Positions 25,183-34,037 of a DNA stretch of 44,360 nt are shown piece after piece. The translations under genes were made by a program, and so were the position numbers. The stretch is taken from positions 1 to 44,360 of the forward strand of contig CASZWJ010000014.1 of the NCBI GenBank assembly GCA_949493535.1. Direction: 5' to 3'. This DNA comes from an uncultured Alphaproteobacteria bacterium. Lineage in GTDB: Bacteria > Pseudomonadota > Alphaproteobacteria > RF32 > CAG-239. Position 1 is the first letter of the stretch. Each line of letters begins with the position of its first letter. The notes under the pieces are model-generated. The model did no database searches. It was not told the DNA's origin and worked only from the letters and a program-made list of their open reading frames with translations.

Positions 25183-25764
25183 ATGAAGAAATTATATAGT
25201 TTGTTTTTATTGGCATTGGTTTCGGCTTGTATGAGTTTCGGCTCGACCCCGCCATCGAGATTTTTCAGCCTTCAGACGATTATGGAATCGCAGGCTGTCA
25301 GCAAAAGCCGGATTAGCATCGGCATTGAAGAGGTCAATATTCCCGAATATTTAGACAAACCGCAAATTGTGACCGTTGGGGATAATATGGTCGAGCTTAA
25401 AATCTCCGAGCAGAACCGTTGGAGCGAGCCTTTGTCAACGATGATGCAGCGGACGATTGCCAATGATATGGCATCCCTTATGCCGAATGCGGTGGTCAAA
25501 AGCCGAAATATGAGCAATGAACGTTTTGATTATGCTGTTTTTATTGAGGTTGATAAATTCGACGGCGCTTTGAACGGAAAAGCTCAGCTTAATGCCTGGT
25601 GGTATGTTTTGAATAAAGGCAGCCGCGATATTGTTTTGCGGCAGAAAGCCGAATTTGTTCAGCCGGTTGGCAGAGATTATGATGATCTGGTTCAAGCGGA
25701 GAGCCGTTTGGTTTCTCAGTTAGCGGAACAGATTGCGATGAGGATTTCTAATCTTAGCAAATAG
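25183..25764 (+). CDS. PqiC-like ABC transport auxiliary lipoprotein (193 aa)
   Basis: Lipoprotein signal peptide with lipobox LVSAC (Cys16). The mature part matches the PqiC/auxiliary-component family: an SRFFSLQT start, then IGIEEVNIPEYLDKPQIV and a WSEPLSTMMQRTIANDM block, and a C-terminal LAEQIAMRI helix. It begins 1 base after the mlaD stop, so it is the fourth gene of the operon. In place of the MlaA/MlaC pair, it probably links the MCE complex to the outer membrane. Confidence 0.85.
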   Translation: MKKLYSLFLLALVSACMSFGSTPPSRFFSLQTIMESQAVSKSRISIGIEEVNIPEYLDKPQIVTVGDNMVELKISEQNRWSEPLSTMMQRTIANDMASLMPNAVVKSRNMSNERFDYAVFIEVDKFDGALNGKAQLNAWWYVLNKGSRDIVLRQKAEFVQPVGRDYDDLVQAESRLVSQLAEQIAMRISNLSK

Positions 25765-25851
25765 TCTATATTTACTTAAAACGAATTTAAAATCTCCGAA
25801 TAAAGATTACATCTTTAAAGTCATTTTAATTTTGTTTTAAGGAGAACAGCT

Positions 25852-26406
25852 ATGGCTGATAAAAAAGAAGTGAAAGTTGTGACCCGCAATGTCAGCTTTT
25901 GGCACCTGATTGGCGGTGTTTTGATGGCATTGCTGGGAATTTATGTCTGGTTTAATCCGGAAGTTACCATGGTGGCACTGGCGTTATATCTCGGTATTGT
26001 TTTTATTGCCGTCGGCGTCGGCTATTTTATTGCCTCATTCTCGTTTGATTCCGGCTGGTATATGGTCGTCGGGCTTTTAGATATTCTGGTGGGCGTTATT
26101 TTTGTTGCCAATCTTGGTTTGACAGCCGCTTCCCTGCCGATTATTTTTGCTTTGTGGTGCTTGGCTGTCGGCGTTATTCAATTGGTAACCGCTATTCAAT
26201 ATCGCAGATATAACCGAGAGGGGTATATGTCTACCGGTTGGACAATGGCTGCCGGTATCTTGGGTATTGTTTTCGGTTTTCTTATTTTGACTTATCCGGC
26301 AATCGGAACCGTAACTTTAACGGCTTTGATGGGAACATACATTATTTTGTATGGAATTGTGGAGATAGCCGAATATGTTTATAACCGCAAAGTTATCCAA
26401 TACTAA
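25852..26406 (+). CDS. HdeD family (DUF308) membrane protein (184 aa)
   Basis: About six membrane helices in three repeated pairs, each with the DUF308 pattern G-x(3)-A/L-x-G-I/F-x-L/V-x-x-P: GVLMALLGIYVWFNPEV, LLDILVGVIFVANLGLTAAS, and AAGILGIVFGFLILTYPAIG. HdeD is linked to acid and stress resistance in enterobacteria; its role here is not known. Strong ribosome site AAGGAG nine bases upstream. It is followed by a bidirectional terminator. Confidence 0.88.
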   Translation: MADKKEVKVVTRNVSFWHLIGGVLMALLGIYVWFNPEVTMVALALYLGIVFIAVGVGYFIASFSFDSGWYMVVGLLDILVGVIFVANLGLTAASLPIIFALWCLAVGVIQLVTAIQYRRYNREGYMSTGWTMAAGILGIVFGFLILTYPAIGTVTLTALMGTYIILYGIVEIAEYVYNRKVIQY

Positions 26407-26421
26407 TGACAGATGAAAAAT

Positions 26422-26448
26422 AAAAGCCCGCATTATGCGGGCTTTTTT
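26422..26448. terminator. Bidirectional intrinsic terminator
   Basis: AAAAGCCCGCA (26422-26432), loop TTA, TGCGGGCTTTT (26436-26446), more T after. It separates the HdeD gene from the convergent membrane-protein gene, which ends at 26455. Confidence 0.9.
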
Positions 26449-26454
26449 GTTATT

Positions 26455-27405
26455 TTATTTAGCGGTTGTTTTTTTCGGTGCAGCCGCTTTTTTCGTTTTT
26501 GTTGTTTTAGGTGCTGCGGCTGCCGGTTTCTTTACTGCAGCTTTTTTCTTGGCCGGCGCTTTTTTCTTTACCGGAGCTTTTTTTGCGGGAGCTTTAACAG
26601 GTACCGGAGCCGTTTTGCTTTCTTCCGGCCAAGCAGCTGAGACAGCCGTTGTGTCGGCGGTTTCCGGCACTATGGTATTTTCCTGACCGATAACCGGCGG
26701 AAGCTTTGCTATAACTAGTGTCTGCAATGCGATAACAACAGCAAAGAAAACCAGTTTCCCTGTTTCAATCCCCAGCCATCCAAGCAGTGCGAATATGATA
26801 TAAGCGCTAATCAGGCACAGAACGCTGAGGCGCATTCTCAAATCAAAATCATATTTGCGGGAAAGAATAGCTGACAAGACATAAGAGCAGGTTGCATAGA
26901 AAATGCTCAAGATAAAATATGTGATGAATAAGATTAAACCGCCAAATATGAAGACCATAATCGCAGCCCAAAATAGAACAGATTTAAATTCTTGCCGGTA
27001 ATCGCCTTGGGGCAGTTCGAAATCGTTTTCCAAGTTGTAGAGGCGGACTTCGTTGTTGTTTACGGTATAAAGCGTTGTGCGGGTCAGATAAACGCCGGAT
27101 TTAAGCTGAGCCGTATTCAATGTATCAACGGTCGTATTAATGACCAGCGGCAGTTCGAGCGGGCTCATATTTTCATCAATGCGGAGCTGAGCCGTTTTGA
27201 TTGTGTTTGCCGGTTCAACCACGATGCCGTTTTCGACTTTAATCGGCAGCATCTGGTCGGCAATGTCTTGAGCATAAGGAATAAGTTCGGTTCCGTTTGT
27301 GCGGATATAAACAGCGAAAATGAAGGCTGTGATTGCGGAGAAAATCAGCAGAAACCGGATGCCCAGCCCTTGTCCTGCGGCAATATAGTTAAGAATTTTT
27401 TTCAT
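26455..27405 (-). CDS. Membrane protein with histone-H1-like Lys/Ala/Pro tail (316 aa)
   Basis: The first ~240 residues resemble DUF1189-type proteins: an N-terminal helix (~15-35), a periplasmic region (~40-145), then four or so membrane helices (~143-168, 170-185, 195-215, 218-232). The last ~65 residues are a very basic low-complexity tail built of KAPAKK, VKKKAPAKKKAA and TKTKKAAAPKK units, like eukaryotic H1 or bacterial AlgP/HctB tails. By the positive-inside rule the tail is cytoplasmic. I infer possible DNA, RNA or ribosome tethering to the membrane; no function is established. The frames on the opposite strand here (26413-26686) are shadows of the tail. Confidence 0.75.
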   Translation of the reverse strand: MKKILNYIAAGQGLGIRFLLIFSAITAFIFAVYIRTNGTELIPYAQDIADQMLPIKVENGIVVEPANTIKTAQLRIDENMSPLELPLVINTTVDTLNTAQLKSGVYLTRTTLYTVNNNEVRLYNLENDFELPQGDYRQEFKSVLFWAAIMVFIFGGLILFITYFILSIFYATCSYVLSAILSRKYDFDLRMRLSVLCLISAYIIFALLGWLGIETGKLVFFAVVIALQTLVIAKLPPVIGQENTIVPETADTTAVSAAWPEESKTAPVPVKAPAKKAPVKKKAPAKKKAAVKKPAAAAPKTTKTKKAAAPKKTTAK

Positions 27406-27499
27406 GATAGATTGACCTCATACAACAAAATGTTAATGACTAATATATATTTATAACCTGCAAAAGAATTTGTAAATAAAAAATACGGGCAGATTTTTT

Positions 27500-28852
27500 T
27501 TACAATGGTTTTATTGTTACTTCAAAGCCTTCGGGGCTGTTTCTAAAGGAGCAGGAACATTCGTGCAGGCGGGCAATCCGTTCAACTATAGACAAGCCCA
27601 GTCCGCTGCCGCTCTGAGTTTGCCCCGGCGGCCTGAAAAAGCGTTCGCTTAATCGGGGCAGGTATTTTTCTGAAACTTTTGTGCCGGTGTTTATGACGCT
27701 CAGGCTGCCGTTTTGTATTTTAATAAAAATATTTTCTCCGTTCGGGCTGTAACGCAAGGCATTGTCCAGAAGATTGCGCAGCAGTAAGAACCATAGCAGC
27801 GGGTTGCCGAGTTTGGCCGGTTGACTGTTATCTGTTTCAAAATTTATTTTTATTTGCTGATTTTGAGCAGCTTCTTTGTGTTCTTTTATGCTTGTTTCGA
27901 TGATATTCTGCCAATCCAGTTTTTGTTTTTCGCTGTTGTTGCCCGTGAAAGATTCAAGGCGGGATAAAGCGAGCAGTTGTTCAACCAGCCTTCCGGCGCG
28001 GTCGACTCCCTGTCCAAGGTTGAGCAAAGCCTGATTTCTTATTTTTGCATCGTCATCGGCCAGCAAGGCAACATCCAGCTGAACTTTGAGAGCTGTCAGC
28101 GGGCTGCGCAGTTCATGAGCCGAATCTGTAATAAAGCTCCGTTCACGTTGAAGCATAGTGCTGATTTTTTGAAACAAATTGTTGAGTGCATTGACAACCG
28201 GCTTTATTTCTGAGGGAAGAATTTTGCTTTCCAACGGAGAGAAATCGTCAGGCGAACGCCGTCGCAGATTTTCGGCGATTGTTTTCAGCGGGCGCAGGCT
28301 TTTGTTTACAATAAAGATTGAGGCGATAAGAAGAATTGTCAGCCCGACAAACCATGGAATGAGCGTTTCTTCAACGAGTTCCCATGCCGCTTTGCTGCGA
28401 AATTTCATTTTTTGTCCGACAGCAATGCTGTATTGGTGGTTGGTTGTTTTGACCCATAAAATCCGCCAAAGTTTTTTCTTGTGCCCGATACGCATGTTTA
28501 AAAAGCCGGAAACTCCCGGCGCATAAGGAAAAATTCGCCCGTCATTGCCGTCATTGAAAATCATTTCGCCTTTGTTGTTAAATATGGCAAAACCTAATGA
28601 ATCTTCATCTTCATCGCCGTCATCTTCCAGATTTTTAAGGATATTATCTATTTTAATTTGCGTTTCCGGCGTGATGTTGTCCCAGTCTGCCGTAGAAAGC
28701 TGGCGGGCCAGCAACAGCTGGTATGTGTCAAAAAATTCATCCAGTTGTTCTTTGCCTTCATACCATGAAATTGCGCCGGCAGAAAGCCATACCGTGCCGG
28801 CAATACAGATAAAAGATAAGATGAGTCTGAATTGCAGGCTGAGTTTTTTCAT
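27500..28852 (-). CDS. qseC: Sensor histidine kinase, QseC/PmrB-like (450 aa)
   Basis: An inner-membrane sensor that phosphorylates the adjacent response regulator. Two membrane segments (~10-30 and ~170-190) flank a periplasmic sensor region of ~140 residues. A HAMP-like linker leads to the dimerisation helix with phospho-accepting His246 in [14 protein letters not shown]-box: [14 protein letters not shown]-box: [16 protein letters not shown]. Its start overlaps the regulator stop by 4 bases. The assignment to QseC over other OmpR-type kinases rests on the neighbouring ygiW homologue and the PmrA-type box upstream of the operon. Confidence 0.85.
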   Translation of the reverse strand: MKKLSLQFRLILSFICIAGTVWLSAGAISWYEGKEQLDEFFDTYQLLLARQLSTADWDNITPETQIKIDNILKNLEDDGDEDEDSLGFAIFNNKGEMIFNDGNDGRIFPYAPGVSGFLNMRIGHKKKLWRILWVKTTNHQYSIAVGQKMKFRSKAAWELVEETLIPWFVGLTILLIASIFIVNKSLRPLKTIAENLRRRSPDDFSPLESKILPSEIKPVVNALNNLFQKISTMLQRERSFITDSAHELRSPLTALKVQLDVALLADDDAKIRNQALLNLGQGVDRAGRLVEQLLALSRLESFTGNNSEKQKLDWQNIIETSIKEHKEAAQNQQIKINFETDNSQPAKLGNPLLWFLLLRNLLDNALRYSPNGENIFIKIQNGSLSVINTGTKVSEKYLPRLSERFFRPPGQTQSGSGLGLSIVERIARLHECSCSFRNSPEGFEVTIKPL

Positions 28853-29508
28853 TCTTCTCCCAAGATATAGCCGATTTTGTTAATTGTTTTTATAAACGAT
28901 TTTCCCAGCTTGCGGCGCAAATGGTGAATATGAACTTCAATGGCATTGCTGGAAACGTCTTCATCCCATGAATAGAGCTTATTTTCGATTGTTTCTTTAG
29001 ACAAGACTTTATTTTTGTTATTCAGCAATAATTCCAACAGTAAAAGTTCTTTAGGCGCTAAATTAATTGTCAGGTTGTTTTGAGTAACTATCCTTGTGTG
29101 AGGGCTGAAAGTTATGTTACCGTGAGTAAGAAGCGGATTTAAATTATCGTTGCGGCGGCGAATTAATGCTTTGATTCTGGCAGCAACTTCCGCAAGGGCG
29201 AATGGCTTTGCCAAATAATCATCTGCACCGCTGTCTAAGCCGATAACTCTTTGGTCTACGTTGCCTTGTGCCGTGAGGATAAGAACCGGTTCTTTGCGTC
29301 CCAGGCTGCGCCATTCTTTCAGTATTGTCAGACCGTCTATTCCCGGAAGCCCCAAGTCCAGAATAACGGCTTCATACGGTGCCTGAAACAGGGCTTCTCT
29401 GCCGTCAAGGCCGTTTTTAAACCAATCGACCGTAAACCCCAGTTTGCCAAGCCCTATGTTCAGCCCGTCTCCGATTAAAGGATCATCTTCTACTAAAAGA
29501 ATGCGCAT
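28849..29508 (-). CDS. qseB: OmpR-family response regulator, QseB/PmrA-like (219 aa)
   Basis: Receiver domain with acidic pocket EDD (7-9), phosphoacceptor Asp51 in ILDLGLPG, Thr79 and Lys101 in LAKPF. The C-terminal winged helix (~125-219) has the LTPKE-like [12 protein letters not shown], then [16 protein letters not shown] and the terminal INKIGY hairpin. Middle gene of ygiW-qseB-qseC, all on the minus strand with a 23-base gap to ygiW and a 4-base overlap with the kinase. It probably binds the CTTAAG repeats at 30005-30021 and so controls its own operon. Confidence 0.9.
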   Translation of the reverse strand: MRILLVEDDPLIGDGLNIGLGKLGFTVDWFKNGLDGREALFQAPYEAVILDLGLPGIDGLTILKEWRSLGRKEPVLILTAQGNVDQRVIGLDSGADDYLAKPFALAEVAARIKALIRRRNDNLNPLLTHGNITFSPHTRIVTQNNLTINLAPKELLLLELLLNNKNKVLSKETIENKLYSWDEDVSSNAIEVHIHHLRRKLGKSFIKTINKIGYILGEE

Positions 29509-29531
29509 CAGCCAAAACGTTTTAATAAGGA

Positions 29532-29903
29532 TTATTTTTTGACAAAGGAATCAACTTCGACTTCAAGTTTGGTGAAGCCTTTGTCTATTTCGCCGTGAAT
29601 TTCAATGGTGTCTTGGGGGGTTACCGTAACGCCGTTCCAGTCATCATTGTCAATTTCAATGGTGATTGTACCTGTTGAATCGCTGAATTGATACTTTTCG
29701 TTACCGAGGCTTTGTTCAATCTTTCCGGTTAATATAACCGGAGTTTCATCACTTAATTTTTTGGCTTCTTCAACAGTAACTTTCAGGTTGGGAGCCGCGG
29801 GACCGTTAAAACCGCCGCCGAGGTTTCTGCCGGCGAAAGCTGCCGAGGCCAAAGATGCCGAAAGCATTAGAGCCAAAGCGGAAACAGCAAAAGTTTTTTT
29901 CAT
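29532..29903 (-). CDS. ygiW: YgiW/BOF-fold periplasmic stress protein (123 aa)
   Basis: Signal peptide ending ASAAFAG (~1-25), then a single OB-fold of the YgiW/YdeI type: [20 protein letters not shown], then a [18 protein letters not shown] strand pair, and [20 protein letters not shown]. Family members are linked to stress and cationic-peptide tolerance. ATG 29903 is chosen because AGGAGA lies just before it; the longer frame to 29954 adds 17 residues that are not signal-like. First gene of the operon with the two-component system, as in Pasteurellaceae ygiW-qseBC. Confidence 0.88.
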   Translation of the reverse strand: MKKTFAVSALALMLSASLASAAFAGRNLGGGFNGPAAPNLKVTVEEAKKLSDETPVILTGKIEQSLGNEKYQFSDSTGTITIEIDNDDWNGVTVTPQDTIEIHGEIDKGFTKLEVEVDSFVKK

Positions 29904-29949
29904 GAAATTCTCCTCATTAAATGTTAAAGGGAATGTTTTGTTTAGGTTA

Positions 29950-29985
29950 AACACCGGTCCGGCAAGGAAAGCGCCGGCCGGTGTT
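29950..29985 (-). other. GC-rich hairpin in the ygiW leader
   Basis: AACACCGGTCCGGC (29950-29963) and GCCGGCCGGTGTT (29973-29985) form a stem of 13 pairs with a single bulge. It lies between the CTTAAG box and the ygiW ribosome site. There is no good T-run on the minus strand, so it may be a 5' UTR structure rather than the corC terminator. Confidence 0.55.
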
Positions 29986-30004
29986 AAGAATTCATCATGT
30001 TAAA

Positions 30005-30021
30005 CTTAAGGAATGCTTAAG
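30005..30021 (-). promoter_or_regulatory. PmrA/QseB-type operator
   Basis: CTTAAG, five bases, CTTAAG. This is an exact match to the known PmrA-box pattern YTTAAK-N5-YTTAAK for PmrA/QseB regulators. It lies 102 bases upstream of the ygiW ATG, in the gap between corC and the operon. The -10 element cannot be fixed with confidence (CATGAT at 29999-29994 is one option). Confidence 0.7.
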
Positions 30022-30044
30022 CCTGCAAAATATATTAAATTTTG

Positions 30045-31376
30045 TTATTCGTTATCTTCACGGACGGTGTATTTTATCAGGGTTTTAACGCGGGTAATGC
30101 GCATATTGTCCGTTGCAATAACTTCATAAACGCAATATTCGTCTTCAACCTTGTCGCCGACTTTGGGTTCGCGTCCGAGAAGACCGAACACATAGCCGCC
30201 GATTGTGCTTTCATCTCTTTCGCAGAATGGAAGCTTCATGCAGTCAAAGGCGTCTTCAAGCAAAACCAATCCGTCAAATTCGCAAACCGTGTTGTCGATG
30301 ATTTTCATAGGATCATCGGTAATGTCATCGTGTTCGTCTCTGATGTCGCCGACCAATTCTTCCAAAATATCTTCCATTGACAACAAGCCGGCCGTTCCGC
30401 CGTATTCGTCAACAACGATTGCCAAATGGATATGTTTGGTCATCATCTGGTGCAGAATTTCGGAAATTGATTTGTTTTCGGGAACAAACAAAATTTTGCG
30501 AGCGATTTTGTTTAAAATATTTTTATCGTTCCGCTCCGTATCGTGCTCAAGCAAATCGCGAATATGAATCATGCCGACAACATGGTCTTTATCTTTATCG
30601 CACAAGGGAAAACGCGTATGATTATGCTTTTTGACAAACTCGAGCGCTTCATCAAAATCGGATGTCTGGTCAAGACATTTTATGTCTTGGCGGGGAATCA
30701 TAATTTCATGGGCACAGATTTCTGAAAAATATATGGCGTTTTGGATGATTTCGCCTTCGGTATCATCAATAACTCCGCCTTTTTGCGAAGCGTCAACGAT
30801 GATTTTAATCTCTTCTTCCGAATGTGCTTCTTCAATTTCGTTAGTCTGCTGAATTCCCATTAAATGCAAAATTCCGGCAGTTACATGGTCAAATATCCAG
30901 ATGAACGGAGAGAAAACGCGGTTGAACGCATAAAGCGGAGCGGCAATGAACAGGACATATTTCTCTGTGTATTGAATTGCAAGAGACTTCGGAACCAATT
31001 CTCCCAAAACGACATGGAGCAAAGTGATAAAAGCAAAAGCAACACCAAAGCTGACAGAGTGCAGCAAGATAGTATTTCCTTCAAAAAATCCGGAAAACAG
31101 TTCTTCAAGGAGGTGGGAAACCGCCGGTTCGCCGATCCAGCCCAAGCCAAGAGATGCTAAAGTAATACCGAGTTGGATGGCGCTTAAATATGTGTTGAGG
31201 TGGTCATTGATTTTCAGGGCGATTTTGGCGCGTTTGTTTCCGGCATGAGCCAATTCTTCAAGTTTGGTTCGGCGGATTTTTACAATGGCAAATTCAGATA
31301 CAACGAAGAAAGCATTAGCAAATACAAGCAGCAAGACCAATGCAAGATTGATGGTATAAACGTATGCGGGACTCAT
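30045..31376 (-). CDS. CNNM/CBS-domain hemolysin-C/CorC family protein (443 aa)
   Basis: Four hydrophobic segments make an N-terminal CNNM (DUF21) membrane domain (~1-200) with the NAFFVVSEFAIVKIRRTKLEELA start. A CBS pair (~215-340) includes MIPRQDIKCLD and a DEYGGTAGLLSMEDILEELVG end. The C-terminal CorC/HlyC domain (~355-435) starts VCEFDGLVLLEDAF. Relatives act in magnesium or cobalt efflux; the haemolysin name is historical. It is a full-length example. The ribosome site is weak: AAGGTAA is 17 bases before the ATG. Confidence 0.92.
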   Translation of the reverse strand: MSPAYVYTINLALVLLLVFANAFFVVSEFAIVKIRRTKLEELAHAGNKRAKIALKINDHLNTYLSAIQLGITLASLGLGWIGEPAVSHLLEELFSGFFEGNTILLHSVSFGVAFAFITLLHVVLGELVPKSLAIQYTEKYVLFIAAPLYAFNRVFSPFIWIFDHVTAGILHLMGIQQTNEIEEAHSEEEIKIIVDASQKGGVIDDTEGEIIQNAIYFSEICAHEIMIPRQDIKCLDQTSDFDEALEFVKKHNHTRFPLCDKDKDHVVGMIHIRDLLEHDTERNDKNILNKIARKILFVPENKSISEILHQMMTKHIHLAIVVDEYGGTAGLLSMEDILEELVGDIRDEHDDITDDPMKIIDNTVCEFDGLVLLEDAFDCMKLPFCERDESTIGGYVFGLLGREPKVGDKVEDEYCVYEVIATDNMRITRVKTLIKYTVREDNE

Positions 31377-31449
31377 AATATTTTTCTTAAATGTTACCTT
31401 ATATTTATTATAGATAAATCTATGTTACAGATTAATTTTGTTTTGTCAA

Positions 31450-31492
31450 CGGCTGAGGAAGCCATGATTAAATTTTCCGCTTCTCTCAGCCG
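31450..31492 (-). terminator. Hairpin after the MscS gene
   Basis: CGGCTGAG-GAAGC (31450-31462) pairs with GCTTC-T-CTCAGCCG (31479-31492), 13 pairs with one bulge and a 16-base loop. It lies 14 bases past the channel gene stop. There is no strong T-run, so termination may be inefficient and corC may be partly co-transcribed. Confidence 0.5.
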
Positions 31493-31505
31493 CTGTCAAC
31501 AAGGG

Positions 31506-33857
31506 TCAGACAACCTGTTTTGTGTGGGGAATATTAATATCCAGCTCTTTAAATCGTTTGACGATCTCTTCCCTGATGCTGTTGGCTATGGCCGATTTGT
31601 TATTCACATTGGCGGTAAAGACATTAAGCTGGAAATTTAAGCTGCTGTCTGCCAATGCCGTAAAGGCAACGCTTGGCGCCGGATTAGAGAGGACATTGGG
31701 CGTTTTTTGCGCAATTTCAAGCAGGGTCGATTTAACGAGTTCAATATTGCTGTCATAATCTACGCCGATTTTGATTTCAACGCGCCCCATACGATTGGAG
31801 TAGGTGAGGTTTACAAGGCTTTTGGATAGAATGGCCGCATTAGGTATGATGACATGCGATTTGCTGGCTGTTTCCAATTCTGTCGAACGCATGCTGATTT
31901 TTTTGACAATGCCTTCTTGTCCGTCAATAATGACCCAGTCTCCGATTTTTATCGGGCGTTCAAACAAAATCGTCATGCCGGATACAAGATTGCTGACCAT
32001 GCTTTGCAAGCCGAGGCCGACACCGAAAGACATGGCACCCGCGATGATTGCCAGACTGGCGAAACTGCCGCCCATAACCGCTATGGCAACGATTGCCGAA
32101 ATAATAAATCCGACAAAGCCGACGATTGAGATAATTGAATTGCGGACGCCGTCTTCCATTTCTATTTTGCTTAAATTTCCTGAAACCAGACTGTTTTTGA
32201 TAAGTTTGACAAAGGCCATGCTGATGAAAAAGCTGATAAGCCCGAGCAGTATTGAGGTTATGGAAATGTGGATGCCGCCGATATTAAAGCCGACCAGAAA
32301 ATTTTTGACATTGTTTATTAAAATATCTACGGAAACTCCCCAAACAGCCAGCAAGAACAAAACGGCCAGGATAAACAGGAGCGGGTTTAATACCAGCCCA
32401 AACCAAAATTCGGCTTTGACCAGCGAACGCCGGTTGATTTTTAATGTGCGTATCCAGAATTTGAACAATAAAATCTGGTGGAATAAAACGCGCAGCAATT
32501 TATTAACAATGTAGAATGCTCCGATAACCAATGCGGAAACTATAAAACGGTTTACAATAAATTCCGAAAGCCGGATATAGCCGAACAAGGATACCGAAAA
32601 TGCGGCAACCATGAAAAGGGTGATGCCCATGCTGATTTTTGACGATGTTGACAAGTTGCCGATTTCCTGCGGGGTATCGTTATTGTCAAGGGCTGCGATC
32701 TGATCATCGCTTAAATCCTGATTATCATAGAGGAAACGTTTGGTTATTATGATGATACAGAAAGCTTTGACACCGGTTGCAAAAATTTTCAGAGAATAGA
32801 CGATGTTGGCATTGTAATTCATTTCTGCTGCCAGAGTTTGAAAAAAGGAAACGATGCAGATGGCTGCAATTGACGGTTTTAAGACACGGTAAAGCGCCGC
32901 TGCTTTTTCGTCACAAACTTCAATTATGCGCCATTTGGGGCTGTGCGGCGTCAGGGCAACGCGGACAACGGCTTTTGAAAAATAGTAGTACAGCAGGTAA
33001 ATGGCTGCGGTTTTTAGCAAAAGCCCGAAAGAGCCGTCATTGATTATGGCGTTGTTTTTCTGCCAGAGTAAAAATGCGCCGAAGAAGGCTGCCGGAATCA
33101 CGCCGCGGGCAACAAACATCCATAAGGCCGCACGGACTTTTTGATAGTAATCGGGAAATTCGATATTGTGTTTGTAGCCAAACCATTTTTTGATGTAACG
33201 GCTGAGGAAAGCTGCGGCTATGAGGGCTGCAATCATTGTGATAATGACATAAAAGATATTGTTTTTGACAACAGTCTGCTTTTCCGGTTTAAGATTTTGA
33301 TACCAGAGCAGCGGAGATTTTGCCATATCATAGGTGAATCCGGCAAAACTGACAAGAGAATCCCAAAATTCCTGCGGATGAAAAATGGAGCTTTGTTTGG
33401 CCATGATATTGTCTAACAGGGCGCGGTTGCGCACTTTCAATATCAAACTGTTCAAGTCATCAATTTTGGTTTTAATCAAATCGGCTTGCGCAATTTGAGA
33501 TTTATAGTTGTCTGCCTCCGCAGTAAATTGTTTGCGCTGTTTGGCTATTGCCGCCGGTTCTTTTTGCCCGTCTTCCGGAGCGGCGCCGAGCGCGTTTATT
33601 TTCTTACGGATATTTTCCAAAGCTGCGGCGTCCTGTATTCGGTTTTGGTTAATCTCTTCTTGAATTTGGGAAATTGTTTGCAAAAATTCTCCGGTTTGTT
33701 CCGACGCTGCTTTGCCTGAAGCCAATTTTGATGAAATCTTATCCAAAATGGCGTTGGTTTTGGCATAATCTACCGGCAGTGCTGCCGGAGATGCCTGAGT
33801 TTGCGTAATATATAGATTGAGCAATGCAACCAATAAAAAAAGTAAGATTTTTTTCAT
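31506..33857 (-). CDS. Large MscS-family mechanosensitive channel with DUF3772-like domain (783 aa)
   Basis: A signal peptide (~1-22) is followed by a periplasmic coiled-coil region (~25-150) of the DUF3772 type seen in large alphaproteobacterial MscS proteins. About ten membrane helices come next. The conserved MscS pore and vestibule (~555-770) contain IAGAMSFGVGLGLQSMVSN for the pore helix, then SGMTILFERPIKIGDWVIID and the beta-domain GIVKKISMRSTELET. The protein protects against osmotic downshift and may respond to different tensions than MscL, which is also in this window. Confidence 0.9.
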   Translation of the reverse strand: MKKILLFLLVALLNLYITQTQASPAALPVDYAKTNAILDKISSKLASGKAASEQTGEFLQTISQIQEEINQNRIQDAAALENIRKKINALGAAPEDGQKEPAAIAKQRKQFTAEADNYKSQIAQADLIKTKIDDLNSLILKVRNRALLDNIMAKQSSIFHPQEFWDSLVSFAGFTYDMAKSPLLWYQNLKPEKQTVVKNNIFYVIITMIAALIAAAFLSRYIKKWFGYKHNIEFPDYYQKVRAALWMFVARGVIPAAFFGAFLLWQKNNAIINDGSFGLLLKTAAIYLLYYYFSKAVVRVALTPHSPKWRIIEVCDEKAAALYRVLKPSIAAICIVSFFQTLAAEMNYNANIVYSLKIFATGVKAFCIIIITKRFLYDNQDLSDDQIAALDNNDTPQEIGNLSTSSKISMGITLFMVAAFSVSLFGYIRLSEFIVNRFIVSALVIGAFYIVNKLLRVLFHQILLFKFWIRTLKINRRSLVKAEFWFGLVLNPLLFILAVLFLLAVWGVSVDILINNVKNFLVGFNIGGIHISITSILLGLISFFISMAFVKLIKNSLVSGNLSKIEMEDGVRNSIISIVGFVGFIISAIVAIAVMGGSFASLAIIAGAMSFGVGLGLQSMVSNLVSGMTILFERPIKIGDWVIIDGQEGIVKKISMRSTELETASKSHVIIPNAAILSKSLVNLTYSNRMGRVEIKIGVDYDSNIELVKSTLLEIAQKTPNVLSNPAPSVAFTALADSSLNFQLNVFTANVNNKSAIANSIREEIVKRFKELDINIPHTKQVV

Positions 33858-33934
33858 ATTTTATTCCCCAAAGTGTATTAAATCTGAATATGGGGATGAA
33901 ATAACGGTAATCAAGGGTAAAAAAACGAATTTAT

Positions 33935-33977
33935 TTTTGCAAAAGTTCTTGGCAATTGATTTTATTTTGTGTATACT
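33935..33977 (+). promoter_or_regulatory. Promoter of the 239-aa lipoprotein gene, with palindrome
   Basis: TTGGCA (33949-33954), 17-base spacer, TATACT (33972-33977), both five of six to consensus. A palindrome TTTTGCAAAA (33935-33944) lies directly upstream of the -35 element. The transcript leader would be ~54 bases, very AT-rich, with no ribosome site. Confidence 0.55.
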
Positions 33978-34037
33978 GATAACCGATCTTTTATTAAAAT
34001 ACACATTATTTTATCTTAATCTAAATTTTTTTTTAGT

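Noticed and set aside
26413..26686. Phe/Arg- and Ala/Phe-rich plus-strand frames
   Set aside because: They are the complement of the Lys/Ala/Pro codon run of the minus-strand membrane protein.
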